Assembly (NCBI GenBank): GCA_963772585.1 | Contig: CAVYXV010000007.1 | Location: 1 to 64,000, forward strand | Reading direction: 5' to 3' | Source: CAVVXN01 sp963772585 | GTDB taxonomy: Bacteria > Planctomycetota > PLA2 > JAEUHO01 | Length of the DNA: 64,000 bases | In this document: positions 52,817 to 61,063 of the stretch, in pieces | Numbering within the stretch: the stretch's first letter is position 1 | Layout of the letters: every line of letters begins with the position of its first letter | Translations under genes and position numbers: made by a program | Notes under the pieces: model-generated | Seen by the model: only the letters and a program-made list of their open reading frames with translations | Databases searched by the model: none | Told to the model about the DNA's origin: nothing

Positions 52817-53995
52817 TCACCGCACGATGGCGCGCACGGCCTCGCTGCCGAAGGCCGAGGTCAGGGCGGTCAGCGCCGCCGCGAGGACCGCGCTCGTCGC
52901 GAGGACGAGGAGCACTTCCGAGAGGACGATGCCCGCGATGCTCGCCTTCGAGGCGCCGATCTTGACGAACGTCTCGATCTCGCGCCGCCGGAGTCGCAGC
53001 GAGAGGAGAAAGACGAGCGCCGCCACGGCGAGGGTCGTCGCGCCGACGAGGACGAACGCGGTCACCACGTAGCTCTTGACCGTGACGATCTGGTCGAGGA
53101 GACCGCGGATCTCCTTCCGGGGGGACAGGATCTGCGTGGGCTCGTCGGGGAGGTCGTAGCGACCGCGGAGGATGGTCGCCGCCTTGTCGTCGCCCGGGAC
53201 GGCGATGACCGCGGTGATGGGGAAGTCCTTCATCTCGCCGTGGAAGTGGAAGGACGCCTCGTTCTCGGGCGTGACCTCCTGGTACTCGACAACGGATGCG
53301 TTGCCGACGTAGACGTCGCCCTTCTTCTCGAGCACCTGGCCGGCGGATCCGGGGGCGGCGAGGTTCTCGTGGCCGTGGCCGATGCCCTGGATGACCCAGG
53401 CCGTCTTGATGTCCACGAAGATGGCGTCGTCGTCGGCCGTATCCGTTTCCGCGAAGACGCCGGCGACGTGCATCTTGAGGGGATAGGCGCCCGCGATGTC
53501 GAACATGTTGTCGGTGGTGGAGAGGATCTTGTCGCCGGGGCCCAGGTGGCGCCGCGCGGCAACGTGCGCGCCCAGCACGCACTCGCCGAGGCCGGCCATG
53601 TCGCGTCCGCGGGCGAGGCGGAGCCCTCGGAACTCGAAGTAGTCGAGGTTCGTCGCCACGATCGGGTCGTCGCCCGCCTGGAAGCGGACGTAGAGGGGGA
53701 TCGGCAGCGCGAGCCCGGATGCCTGGATCTTCGCCACTTCGCCGTAGTGCATCGGCTCCGGGTTTCGGATGCGGAAGTAGAGGGAGTTCAGCACGAGCTC
53801 GAGCTGGCTTCCCTTCGCGCCCACGAGGAGCGGCGTGGCCGCCGCGCGCGCGGTCATGCGCGCCTCGCTCTGTCCGACGAGCACCTGCAGTCCGGCCGGG
53901 ATGAAGAAGATGAGCGTGAGCGCGAGCACGAGGATCGCGGTCTTTCCCTTGTGACGGGCGAGATAGCGTCCGGCGAGGTAGAGGGGCCCTTTCAC
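52817..53995 (-). CDS. FtsX-type ABC permease
   Basis: 392 residues from GTG 53995, which overlaps the stop of the ATPase (GTGA). An N-terminal helix 'GKTAILVLALTLIFFIPAGL' precedes a periplasmic MacB_PCD-type domain (about 40-260: 'ARMTARAAATPLLVGAKGSQ', 'LRLARGRDMAGLGECVLGAH'). Three C-terminal helices of the FtsX domain follow ('YVVTAFVLVGATTLAVAALV', 'SIAGIVLSEVLLVLATSAVL') with the coupling segment 'RLRRREIETFVKIGASKASI'. Half-size exporter of the MacB/LolC type. Just beyond its stop is a 13-bp direct repeat TTCACGGACGGGC (52784-52796, 52802-52814). Confidence 0.88.
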   Translation of the reverse strand: MKGPLYLAGRYLARHKGKTAILVLALTLIFFIPAGLQVLVGQSEARMTARAAATPLLVGAKGSQLELVLNSLYFRIRNPEPMHYGEVAKIQASGLALPIPLYVRFQAGDDPIVATNLDYFEFRGLRLARGRDMAGLGECVLGAHVAARRHLGPGDKILSTTDNMFDIAGAYPLKMHVAGVFAETDTADDDAIFVDIKTAWVIQGIGHGHENLAAPGSAGQVLEKKGDVYVGNASVVEYQEVTPENEASFHFHGEMKDFPITAVIAVPGDDKAATILRGRYDLPDEPTQILSPRKEIRGLLDQIVTVKSYVVTAFVLVGATTLAVAALVFLLSLRLRRREIETFVKIGASKASIAGIVLSEVLLVLATSAVLAAALTALTSAFGSEAVRAIVR

Positions 53996-54714
53996 GCGAC
54001 GGCCTCCTTGGCGAGAGCCTCGACGTCGGCCACGCGATCGAAGCGATCGAGAAGTCCGTGGTCGTGGGTGACGGTGAGGAGGGCCGTCGACGTTCGCTTC
54101 GCCTGTTCGACGAGCAGATCGATGACCCGCTCCTTCGTCCGCGGGTCGAGGTTCCCCGTCGGCTCGTCCGCGAGGAGGAGCACCGGTTCGGGGAGGAGCG
54201 CGCGGCAGATCCCGACGCGCTGCCGCTCGCCGTGCGACAGCTTGCTCGGCCGTCGCCGGAGCTTGTCGCCGAGCCCCAGGTCCTCGGCGAGGCTCCGGGC
54301 CCGATCCACGACGCGCTTGTCCAGGCCCAGCGCGGGGCTCACCCGGTACGGGAGGAGCGTGTTGTCGAGGACCGAGAGGTAGTCGAGCAGTTCGAATTCC
54401 TGGAACACCAGGCCGATGCGCCGGATCCGGTGGGCGCGGCGGGCCGCGTCGGAGAGGGCGGAGATCTCGACGCCGTCCACGCGGATCGACCCGCTCGACG
54501 GCACGACGATCCCGGCCACGAGGTGCAGGAGCGTCGTCTTGCCGCACCCGCTCGGGCCGATGACGGCCACCGTCTCGCCGCGCTCCACCGCGAACCGCTC
54601 GATGAAGAGGCGGAAGCCCCCTTCCGGGTAGGCGAATTCGACCTTCTCGAGCTCCACGAGCACGGCAGCCGCCTTTCGTCGCGACCCCGTGCCCAGGATC
54701 GCGGGGATTCCCAT
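53992..54714 (-). CDS. ABC exporter ATPase (LolD/MacB type)
   Basis: 240 residues from ATG 54714; an internal GTG at about 54663 (VLVELEKVEFAYPEGG) is also possible. Walker A 'VIGPSGCGKTTLLHLVAGI', Q-loop 'LVFQEFELLDYLSVLDNTLL', signature 'LSHGERQRVGICRALL', Walker B 'VLLLADEPTGNLD' and switch 'LLTVTHDHGLLDRF' are all present. The signature has S-H-G instead of S-G-G. It forms a two-gene unit with the overlapping permease. Substrate unknown. Confidence 0.9.
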   Translation of the reverse strand: MGIPAILGTGSRRKAAAVLVELEKVEFAYPEGGFRLFIERFAVERGETVAVIGPSGCGKTTLLHLVAGIVVPSSGSIRVDGVEISALSDAARRAHRIRRIGLVFQEFELLDYLSVLDNTLLPYRVSPALGLDKRVVDRARSLAEDLGLGDKLRRRPSKLSHGERQRVGICRALLPEPVLLLADEPTGNLDPRTKERVIDLLVEQAKRTSTALLTVTHDHGLLDRFDRVADVEALAKEAVA

Positions 54715-54774
54715 CGGGTCTTCATCCGGCCTGCACGGGGGAGGATCAGGCTAATCCCGTCGCGGAGGTCCGCC

Positions 54775-54882
54775 ATGCGATGGGTTCGATGGGCGGCGGC
54801 GACGACCGCCGTGTTCCTGCTCTTCTGGGTCGACGCCCTGCACCTGATTCCCGTCGGGTCGCGGCGCGCCCGCCTCTCCTGA
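54775..54882 (+). CDS. Small single-helix membrane protein
   Basis: 35 residues from ATG 54775, placed six bases after GGAGG. Sequence features: 'MRWVRWAAATTAVFLLFWVD' then ALHLIPVGSRRARLS, i.e. a basic start, one membrane helix and a basic tail. It lies alone between the divergent ABC ATPase and the thioredoxin gene. No family recognised. The ribosome site and composition favour a real gene, but it is short. Confidence 0.45.
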   Translation: MRWVRWAAATTAVFLLFWVDALHLIPVGSRRARLS

Positions 54883-54950
54883 CCTCGCCCGCATACCCGC
54901 CGTCGCCGCTTCCGGGAGGTATCCTGCGCCTCTCCCGGAGGGAGGCCGCC

Positions 54951-55832
54951 ATGGTGGGTCCGCACGTCATCGAGGTTACCGACCGCGACTTCGAGGAAGC
55001 CGTCGTCCGCCGGTCGCAGGAGGTCCCCGTGCTCGTGGACTTCTGGGCGCCGTGGTGCGGGCCGTGCCAGATCCTGGGGCCCATGCTCAAGAAGCTGGCC
55101 GAGGAGTACGGCGGCCGGTTCGTGCTCGCGAGCGTCAACACGGACGAAAACCCCGCCCTCGCGCAGGCGTTCCGCATCCAGAGCATCCCGACCGTCCACC
55201 TCGTGAAGGACGGGAAGATCGAAGACGGCTTCACGGGGGCCCTGCCCGAGTCGCAACTCAGGGATTTCCTGAGCCGGCACGTGGGCTCCCCCGAGGCCGG
55301 CGATGCGGGCGACGCGGGAGCGGACGGCTCCGCCGCCAAGGCGCGCTCCCTCCTGGAGGCGGGGCGGGCCGAGGAGGCTTGGACGCTCGTCGAAGCGCTC
55401 CTCGCCGAGACCCCGGAGGATCCGAAGCTGCGCCTGCTCGAAGCGCGCGTCGCTCTGGCGCGCGGCGACGCGGAGGCCGCCGGCCGGGCGCTGGACGCCA
55501 TCCCCGAGGACGCCGAGGACGAGAAGCGGGAGGGGGAGCGCCTGCGGGGGGCGCTGGCGTTCCACGCCGCCTGCGGCGAGGGCGAGGCCGCGCATCGCGC
55601 GAGTCTGGAGAAGGATCCCGGCGACGTCGCGGCGCGCTACGCGCTCGGGTGTTGCCTCGCCGCCGCGGGCCGCTACGAGGAGGCCCTGGAAGCGCTCCTC
55701 GAGGTCGTCAAGCGCGACAAGACGTTCGAGGACGGCGCGGCGCGGAAGGCGATGGTCGCCGTCTTCGGACTGCTCGGTCCGGGCAACGACCTCGCCGGTC
55801 GCTTCCGAAAGCAGCTCGCGATCTACCTCTGA
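54951..55832 (+). CDS. Thioredoxin-TPR protein (CnoX/YbbN-like)
   Basis: 293 residues from ATG 54951 after GGAGGGAGG. Residues 1-110 are thioredoxin with the active site W-C-G-P-C (35-39) in 'PVLVDFWAPWCGPCQILGPM' and cis-Pro in 'IQSIPTVHLVKDG'. A linker rich in Gly/Ala/Asp (115-130) leads to TPR-like helices ('ARSLLEAGRAEEAWTLVEAL', 'YALGCCLAAAGRYEEALEAL'). The end 'KAMVAVFGLLGPGNDLAGRF' (R-K-A-M-x-x-x-F-x-x-L-G) is the family hallmark. CnoX is a chaperedoxin that protects proteins from oxidation and hands them to GroEL; E. coli YbbN lacks one active-site Cys, whereas both are present here. Confidence 0.9.
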   Translation: MVGPHVIEVTDRDFEEAVVRRSQEVPVLVDFWAPWCGPCQILGPMLKKLAEEYGGRFVLASVNTDENPALAQAFRIQSIPTVHLVKDGKIEDGFTGALPESQLRDFLSRHVGSPEAGDAGDAGADGSAAKARSLLEAGRAEEAWTLVEALLAETPEDPKLRLLEARVALARGDAEAAGRALDAIPEDAEDEKREGERLRGALAFHAACGEGEAAHRASLEKDPGDVAARYALGCCLAAAGRYEEALEALLEVVKRDKTFEDGAARKAMVAVFGLLGPGNDLAGRFRKQLAIYL

Positions 55833-55854
55833 CCCCACCCCGACGGAGACGCCC

Positions 55855-56247
55855 ATGGCAAACGCGGACGAGAACGGGCGCATCGTGTGGTGGGATCTCA
55901 CCGTCCCGGACGCCGAGGCCGTCCGCGACTTCTACGGGGAGGTCGTCGGGTGGTCGTGGAAGCCCCACTCCATGGGGGGGTACGACGACTACGACATCCA
56001 GCTCCCGGGGTCCGAAGAAACGGTGACGGGCATCTGCCACCGGCGAGGCGCCAACGCCGACATCCCCAGTGCGTGGCTGCCCTACGTACGGATCGCCGAC
56101 GTGGACGCGGCGGCCCGGCGGGCCGCTGCGAAGGGGGGTAGGATCCTGGCCGGCCCGCGCGCCATGGGAGCCGGGCGTTTCGCGGTCATCCAGGACCCCG
56201 CCGGCGCGAAGCTGGCGCTTTTCGGGCCCGAGCCCGGGGTGTCCTGA
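55855..56247 (+). CDS. VOC-family protein
   Basis: 130 residues from ATG 55855. One VOC domain: 'RIVWWDLTVPDAEAVRDFYG', 'EVVGWSWKPHSMGGYDDYDI', 'SAWLPYVRIADVDAAARRAA', 'GRFAVIQDPAGAKLALFGP'. The usual metal-ligand His near the start is W/D here (I-V-W-W-D-L), as in the YdeM/CFP30-like subgroup, so it may not be a metalloenzyme. Follows the thioredoxin gene by 22 bases, likely the same transcript. Substrate unknown. Confidence 0.85.
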   Translation: MANADENGRIVWWDLTVPDAEAVRDFYGEVVGWSWKPHSMGGYDDYDIQLPGSEETVTGICHRRGANADIPSAWLPYVRIADVDAAARRAAAKGGRILAGPRAMGAGRFAVIQDPAGAKLALFGPEPGVS

Positions 56248-56263
56248 CGAGGAGGGTCCGACC

Positions 56264-57133
56264 GTGCGATGGAAGGGGCGTCGGGGAAGCGAACACGTCG
56301 AAGACCGCCGTCGGACGGGGAGGGGGGTCGTCGCCGGAGGCGCCGGCGTCCTGGTCCTGGCCGTCGTGGTCGCGCTGTTGGGGGGGGACCCGTTCGCGTT
56401 CCTCTCCGGCGTGAGCGGGCCGGGACAGGCGGCGTCCTATCGGCCGGCCAACCCCGAGGAGGACCAGGCGGCGCAGTTCGTCTCGGTCGTCCTCCGGGAC
56501 ACCGAGGAGGTCTGGAGCCAACTCCTCGCGAAGGCGGGGCGAACCTACCGAAAGCCGACGCTCGTGCTCTTCTCCGGCCGTGTCCAGTCCGCCTGCGGTC
56601 TGGCAGGTGCCGCGGTCGGCCCCTTCTACTGTCCGGCCGACGAGAAGATCTACATCGACCTCGGGTTCTTCACCACGCTGGAAAGGCGGCTCGGCGCGCC
56701 CGGCGATTTCGCCCAGGCCTACGTGATCGCCCACGAGGTCGGCCACCACGTCCAGAAGCTCTTGGGGATCCACGACCGGGCCGAAACCCTCTCCCGGCAG
56801 GCCCGCGTGCGGGGCGGCGAAGCGGCCGCCAACCAGGTCAGCGTCCGCGTGGAGCTCCAGGCGGACTTCCTGGCCGGCGTCTGGGCGCACCACGCCGACG
56901 AGCGTTTCCGCATCCTCGAGGAGGGGGACGTCGAGGAGGCGCTGAACGCCGCCTCTCGCATCGGTGACGACGCGCTCCAGCGCCGTAGCGGGGGAAGCGT
57001 CGTCCCCGACTCCTTCACGCACGGGACCTCGCGACAGCGGGTCGCCTGGTTTCGACGCGGCTTGGAGGAGGGCGACGTCGGGGCGGGCGACACGTTCGAC
57101 GACGCCCTCTTCGCACGCGTCGGAACCCGCTGA
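56264..57133 (+). CDS. Neutral zinc metallopeptidase (YpfJ-like)
   Basis: 289 residues from GTG 56264, eight bases after GAGGAGG. A membrane anchor near 20-42 ('GVVAGGAGVLVLAVVVALLG') is followed by the conserved pattern 'FVSVVLRDTEEVWSQLLAKA', 'PTLVLFSGRVQSACGLAGAA', 'VGPFYCPADEKIYIDLGFF', the zinc site H157-E-V-G-H161-H in 'YVIAHEVGHHVQKLLG', and 'VRVELQADFLAGVWAHHADE' with the third ligand Glu. The end 'HGTSRQRVAWFRRGLEEGDV' matches the family. The target of this peptidase family is unknown. Possibly co-transcribed with the VOC gene. Confidence 0.92.
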   Translation: MRWKGRRGSEHVEDRRRTGRGVVAGGAGVLVLAVVVALLGGDPFAFLSGVSGPGQAASYRPANPEEDQAAQFVSVVLRDTEEVWSQLLAKAGRTYRKPTLVLFSGRVQSACGLAGAAVGPFYCPADEKIYIDLGFFTTLERRLGAPGDFAQAYVIAHEVGHHVQKLLGIHDRAETLSRQARVRGGEAAANQVSVRVELQADFLAGVWAHHADERFRILEEGDVEEALNAASRIGDDALQRRSGGSVVPDSFTHGTSRQRVAWFRRGLEEGDVGAGDTFDDALFARVGTR

Positions 57134-57189
57134 GTCGGGGCGTTCCTCGGATCCCTCCTCGCCGGGTGGTTTGCTGCTATCCTCCCGCG

Positions 57190-57933
57190 ATGCTTGCGTT
57201 CGAGCACGTCACCAAGACCTTCGGTGACGTCACCGTCGTCGCCGATTTCGACCTCGTCGTCCCGGAGGGGCGGACGACCGCGCTCATCGGTCCGAGCGGC
57301 TGCGGCAAGTCCACGCTCCTCCGCATGCTCGTCGGCCTGGAGACGCCCACGGCGGGCACGGTCCGCGTGGACGAGACGGTCGTGGAGCCGTCCACCTGGC
57401 TCGAGGTCCGTCGGCGGATCGGGTACGTCATCCAGGAGGGGGGGCTGTTCCCGCACCTGACGGCGCGGCAGAACGTGGCTCTCGCGGTGCGGCCCCTCGG
57501 GTGGAGCGCCGAGGAGATCGAGGCGCGGGTCGCACCGCTCGTCGAGCTCACGCACTTCCCCCCGGCCGGTCTCGACCGTTACCCGGTCGGCCTCTCCGGC
57601 GGCCAGCGCCAGCGGGTATCGCTGATGCGTGCACTGCTGCCCGATCCTGCGTACCTGCTCCTCGACGAGCCCTTCGGCGCGCTCGATCCCATCGTGCGCC
57701 ACGAGCTCCAGCGGGAGTTCCGGGACATCGCCCGGACGACGGGCAAGACCGTGCTGATGGTCACCCACGACCTGGACGAAGCCGGCTACCTCGGCGACGA
57801 GGTCGTGCTGATGAACCGCGGGACGATCGAGCAGAAGGGGCCGTTCTCCGAACTCCTCGACGCGCCCGCTTCGCCGTTCGTGGAGACGTTCGTCGAGAAC
57901 CAGCGCACGCCGATCGGTAGAACGGCTTCGTGA
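57190..57933 (+). CDS. Osmolyte/quaternary-amine ABC importer ATPase (OpuCA/OsmV-like)
   Basis: 247 residues from ATG 57190. Walker A 'LIGPSGCGKSTLLRMLVGLE', Q-loop 'IGYVIQEGGLFPHLTARQNV' (the Y-V-I-Q-x-x-G-L-F-P-H form typical of glycine-betaine importers), signature 'LSGGQRQRVSLMRALL', Walker B 'YLLLDEPFGALDPI', switch 'LMVTHDLDEAGYLGD'. It lacks the C-terminal CBS domains of many OpuCA proteins. Its stop overlaps the start of the permease/binding fusion by four bases, giving a two-gene importer. Confidence 0.9.
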   Translation: MLAFEHVTKTFGDVTVVADFDLVVPEGRTTALIGPSGCGKSTLLRMLVGLETPTAGTVRVDETVVEPSTWLEVRRRIGYVIQEGGLFPHLTARQNVALAVRPLGWSAEEIEARVAPLVELTHFPPAGLDRYPVGLSGGQRQRVSLMRALLPDPAYLLLDEPFGALDPIVRHELQREFRDIARTTGKTVLMVTHDLDEAGYLGDEVVLMNRGTIEQKGPFSELLDAPASPFVETFVENQRTPIGRTAS

Positions 57934-59462
57934 GCGTGCGAGCCCGCTACTGGGTCGCCGGCGTCGTCGTGGCGATCGTGGCCCTCGCGGTCATCCTGCT
58001 GGTCCGGGAGCGACCCTTCCGCGTGGGCTCCAAGAAGTTCACCGAGAGCGTGATCCTCGGCGAGATGCTTCGAGCGCTCGTGGCCGAGCAGATCCCGGTG
58101 GAGCACATCCACGACCTCGGCGGGACGCGCATCGTCTTCGAAGCGCTCCGCACGGGCGAGATCGACGCCTACGTCGAGTACACGGGCACGATCCAACAGG
58201 AGATCCTGGCGGGTCGGGACGCCACCTCCCGCGCCTCCATGGCCGAACAACTCGCCCGGATGGGCGTTCGCCTCGGCCCCGCCCTCGGCTTCAACAACAC
58301 CTACGCCCTGGGCATGCGGAAGGACGCCGCGAAGCGGCTCGGCATCACCCGGCTCTCCGACCTGCGCGACCACCCGGATCTGAGGTTCGGGCTCACGCAC
58401 GAGTTCCTCGAACGCGACGACGGCTGGAAGGGCCTCCGCCGCCGCTACGGCCTGCCCCAGGGGCAGGTGAGCGGGCTCGACCACGACATCGCCTACCGGG
58501 CGATCGCCGCGGGCGACGTGGACGTGATCGACCTCTACTCCACCGACGCCAAGATCCGGACCCTGGGCCTGGTCGCCCTGAAGGACGACCTCGGCTACTT
58601 CCCCCGCTACGAGGCGGTGATCCTCTACCGCACCGCCCTGGAGAAGCAGGAGCCCTCGATCGTCGAGGCCTTCGGGCTCCTCGCCGGCCGGATCGACGAG
58701 GAGCAGATGGTCGCCATGAACGCCGCCGTCGACGCGGACGGGCGCGACGAGGGCGTGGTGGCGGCGGCCTTTCTCGAGAAGGTGCTGGGACGCCCGCTGC
58801 GGGCGAAAGGGGAGCCGGCCGGGCCGGAAACCTGGTACCAGCGCGTATTCAAGCGCACGGTCGAACAAGTCACCCTCGTCGCCACGTCCTTGGTGATCGC
58901 GATCCTCCTCGGGATCACCCTCGGCGTCGTGGCGGCCAAGACAGGTGCCCGGGGACAGGGGATCATCGCCGTGGTCTCCGCCGTCCAGACCTTCCCCGGC
59001 CTCGCGCTCCTGGTGCTCTTCGTTCCCATCTTCGGGATCGGCAAGGAGCCTACGATCATCGCGCTGACTCTCTACAGTCTTCTTCCGATCGTGCGGAACA
59101 CCTACGCCGGCATCACGACCATCCCGCGGCCGATTCGCGAGTCCGCCCTGGCGCTGGCCCTTCCCCCCTCGATGCGCCTGACGCAGGTCGAGCTGCCCCT
59201 CGCGGCGCCCTCCATCCTGGCCGGCGTGCAGACGGCCGCCGTGTGGAACGTCGGGCTGTCGATCCTCGGTGGGTTGATCGGTGCCGGCGGGTACGGCCTC
59301 ACGATCATGGTCGGCCTCCGCAAGTTCGACGATGGGCTCATCCTCGAGGGCGCGATCCCCGCGATCCTCCTTGCCCTTGCCGTCCAGGGCCTCTTCGACG
59401 TCCTGGGCCGCGCGGTCATCTCGCCCGGGTTACGATACGGCCCTGACCGCAAGGCCGGATGA
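57930..59462 (+). CDS. Osmolyte ABC importer: substrate-binding plus permease fusion (OpuB/ProW-like)
   Basis: 510 residues from GTG 57930 (GTGA overlap with the ATPase). The order is anchor helix ('AGVVVAIVALAVILLVRER'), OpuAC-type binding domain at 33-290 ('RVGSKKFTESVILGEMLRAL', 'YVEYTGTIQQEIL', 'GRIDEEQMVAMNAAV'), then the permease with five or six helices at 310-500 ('LVIAILLGITLGVVAAKTGA', 'AVQTFPGLALLVLFVPIFGI', EAA-like loop 'RESALALALPPSMRLTQVEL'). Known fusions usually have the permease first and the binding domain last, so the order is reversed here. Likely imports glycine betaine, choline or proline. Confidence 0.88.
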   Translation: MSVRARYWVAGVVVAIVALAVILLVRERPFRVGSKKFTESVILGEMLRALVAEQIPVEHIHDLGGTRIVFEALRTGEIDAYVEYTGTIQQEILAGRDATSRASMAEQLARMGVRLGPALGFNNTYALGMRKDAAKRLGITRLSDLRDHPDLRFGLTHEFLERDDGWKGLRRRYGLPQGQVSGLDHDIAYRAIAAGDVDVIDLYSTDAKIRTLGLVALKDDLGYFPRYEAVILYRTALEKQEPSIVEAFGLLAGRIDEEQMVAMNAAVDADGRDEGVVAAAFLEKVLGRPLRAKGEPAGPETWYQRVFKRTVEQVTLVATSLVIAILLGITLGVVAAKTGARGQGIIAVVSAVQTFPGLALLVLFVPIFGIGKEPTIIALTLYSLLPIVRNTYAGITTIPRPIRESALALALPPSMRLTQVELPLAAPSILAGVQTAAVWNVGLSILGGLIGAGGYGLTIMVGLRKFDDGLILEGAIPAILLALAVQGLFDVLGRAVISPGLRYGPDRKAG

Positions 59463-59466
59463 ACCC

Positions 59467-60174
59467 ATGACCCACCGGCGATCGTTCGCGTTCTCCCTCC
59501 TCGTACTGGCCCTCCTCGCGGTGGGTTGCGGGGGCGGCGGCGACAAGCCCTCCGTCCCCGCGGGCCGCATCGCCTACACGGCGATCGGCGCGTCGGACGC
59601 CGTGGGGGTCGGCGCCGTCCCGCTCTCGAACGGCTACGTGCCCCGGCTCGGCGCCCTCCTCGCCACGCGAGCGTCCGACGTCGTCGTCACCAATCTGGGG
59701 CACAACGGGTGGGAGGTCGGCGAGATGGTGGATGGCGAGTTGCCCGACGCCATCGCCTCGAACCCCGACGTCGTGACCGTCTGGACGGGCACGAACGACG
59801 TCATCGCCGGCGCGGACCCCGCCGACTTCGCCGCCGAGCTCGATCTCCTCCTCTCAGGCCTCGCCCAGAACACCACGGCGCAGGTCTTCGTGGCGGACCT
59901 CGTGGACGTCAGCCTCGCGCCGAGCTTCGTCCAGAACCCGGACCCGGACGTCACGCCGGCGCGGATCCAGGCGTTCAACGACCGGATCCACGCCGCCGTG
60001 GACAAGTGGGGATTCGTGCGGGTGGATCTGTCGGCGATCCCGTTCGACGAGAACCTCTTCTGGATCGACGGCTTCCACCCGAACAACGACGGCTATGCCG
60101 CCATCGCCGCCGCGTTCTGGGCCGAGATGAAGGGGTCAGTCGCCGCTCTGCAGGTCCACGGCGCCGCACGATAG
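59467..60174 (+). CDS. SGNH/GDSL-hydrolase lipoprotein
   Basis: 235 residues from ATG 59467. The lipobox is in 'SFAFSLLVLALLAVGCGGGG'. Block I 'YTAIGASDAVGVGAVP' holds the nucleophile Ser (G-A-S-D in place of G-D-S), block III is 'VVTVWTGTNDVIAGADP' (G-x-N-D) and block V 'DGFHPNNDGYAAIAA' (D-x-x-H). So the Ser-Asn-Asp-His set is present. Esterase or deacylase of unknown substrate, surface- or periplasm-anchored. Its end overlaps the convergent six-cysteine repeat gene by 39 bases. Confidence 0.88.
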   Translation: MTHRRSFAFSLLVLALLAVGCGGGGDKPSVPAGRIAYTAIGASDAVGVGAVPLSNGYVPRLGALLATRASDVVVTNLGHNGWEVGEMVDGELPDAIASNPDVVTVWTGTNDVIAGADPADFAAELDLLLSGLAQNTTAQVFVADLVDVSLAPSFVQNPDPDVTPARIQAFNDRIHAAVDKWGFVRVDLSAIPFDENLFWIDGFHPNNDGYAAIAAAFWAEMKGSVAALQVHGAAR

Positions 60175-60945
60175 CTGGAACGACCCGGTCCCCGTGGGAT
60201 CGCCGGGCGTCGCGATGCAGGTGGTCTCGTAGGTGAGGGGCAGGCGCGCGATCTCGCCGCTCGTGTCCGAGAGCACGAACACCAGGCTTGCGGGGACCGT
60301 GTGGTTGGCGTTGACGCAGACCTCGAACGAGTAGAGCGGCGGGGCCAGCGCCGTCATCTGAGCCAGCGGCGTCACGGTGGCGGGCTCGAGCGAGGGATCC
60401 ACGAGCACGAGGCTCGCCGTGATCCCGGGCGGAACCGTGACCGTCGGCGACCAGGCGACCGTGCAGCAGCACTGCAACGGGGCGCCCCCGCAGTCGGGCG
60501 AGGCGAGGTTCAACGGCGCGGTGCCGGCGATCGTCCCGATCGTCGGCGTGCAGCGCTGCCGGTAGACGACGCTCATGCGCCCGATCTCGGTCCCGCCCGG
60601 GCTGTTGCGGGCGACGAGCACGAACGAGTCCAGGAGGGCGTGGTCGGCATCGATGCAGACCGTGAAGGTCACGACCCCCTGCGTGCCCGCGTTCGTGAAG
60701 GTGCTCGGCGAGATCGTGACGTCGAGGCCGGGCGAAGCGCCTTCGGCGGAGAGGATCGCGTCCCCGGGAACGAACGTGGGCGGCAGCCACTCGAAGTCGC
60801 AGCAGCACCGGGGCGTTCCGCCGCGACGGACGAGGTCGTCGTCGCCGCACCCGCAGCCGGGGTTGCCCAGGAAGACGAACGAAGCCAGGGTCAGGACCAC
60901 CACGGCGCTCCAGGCGCCGGCGGGAAGCCGTGCAGAACGTCTCAT
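60136..60945 (-). CDS. Secreted six-cysteine repeat protein, two repeats
   Basis: 269 residues from ATG 60945 with GGAGGAGGAG upstream. Signal/anchor 'AWSAVVVLTLASFVFLGNPG' ends in C-G-C-G-D-D-D. Two repeats of about 110 residues follow. Each has C-C-C, then a single Cys about 55-60 later in 'V/I-C-I/V-D/N-A-(D/N)-H', another about 40 later in 'Y-R-Q-R-C-T-P', and a fourth about 20 later in 'S-P-D-C-G-G'. Repeat 1: 'RCCCDFEWLPPTFVPGDAIL'. Repeat 2 ('QCCCTVAWSPTVTVPPG') is a divergent end type. Paralogue of the gene at 61064-62554. Convergent overlap with the GDSL gene. Family not recognised. Confidence 0.75.
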   Translation of the reverse strand: MRRSARLPAGAWSAVVVLTLASFVFLGNPGCGCGDDDLVRRGGTPRCCCDFEWLPPTFVPGDAILSAEGASPGLDVTISPSTFTNAGTQGVVTFTVCIDADHALLDSFVLVARNSPGGTEIGRMSVVYRQRCTPTIGTIAGTAPLNLASPDCGGAPLQCCCTVAWSPTVTVPPGITASLVLVDPSLEPATVTPLAQMTALAPPLYSFEVCVNANHTVPASLVFVLSDTSGEIARLPLTYETTCIATPGDPTGTGSFQLSCGAVDLQSGD

Positions 60946-61063
60946 CGCCGCTCCTCCTCCCACGTCGGGACGCGCCGGCCGAGGAAGAGCCCCCGCGCCG
61001 CCGCCCCCGACGAGGGAAAGCGTACGGCGCAGGGCCTTTGGGCTCAAGAAGGGAGTGCCCGCG

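Noticed and set aside
53992..59462. Several overlapping gene ends as signs of frameshift errors
   Set aside because: The ATGA/GTGA overlaps here join complete, different proteins (ATPase and permease pairs), as expected for translational coupling.
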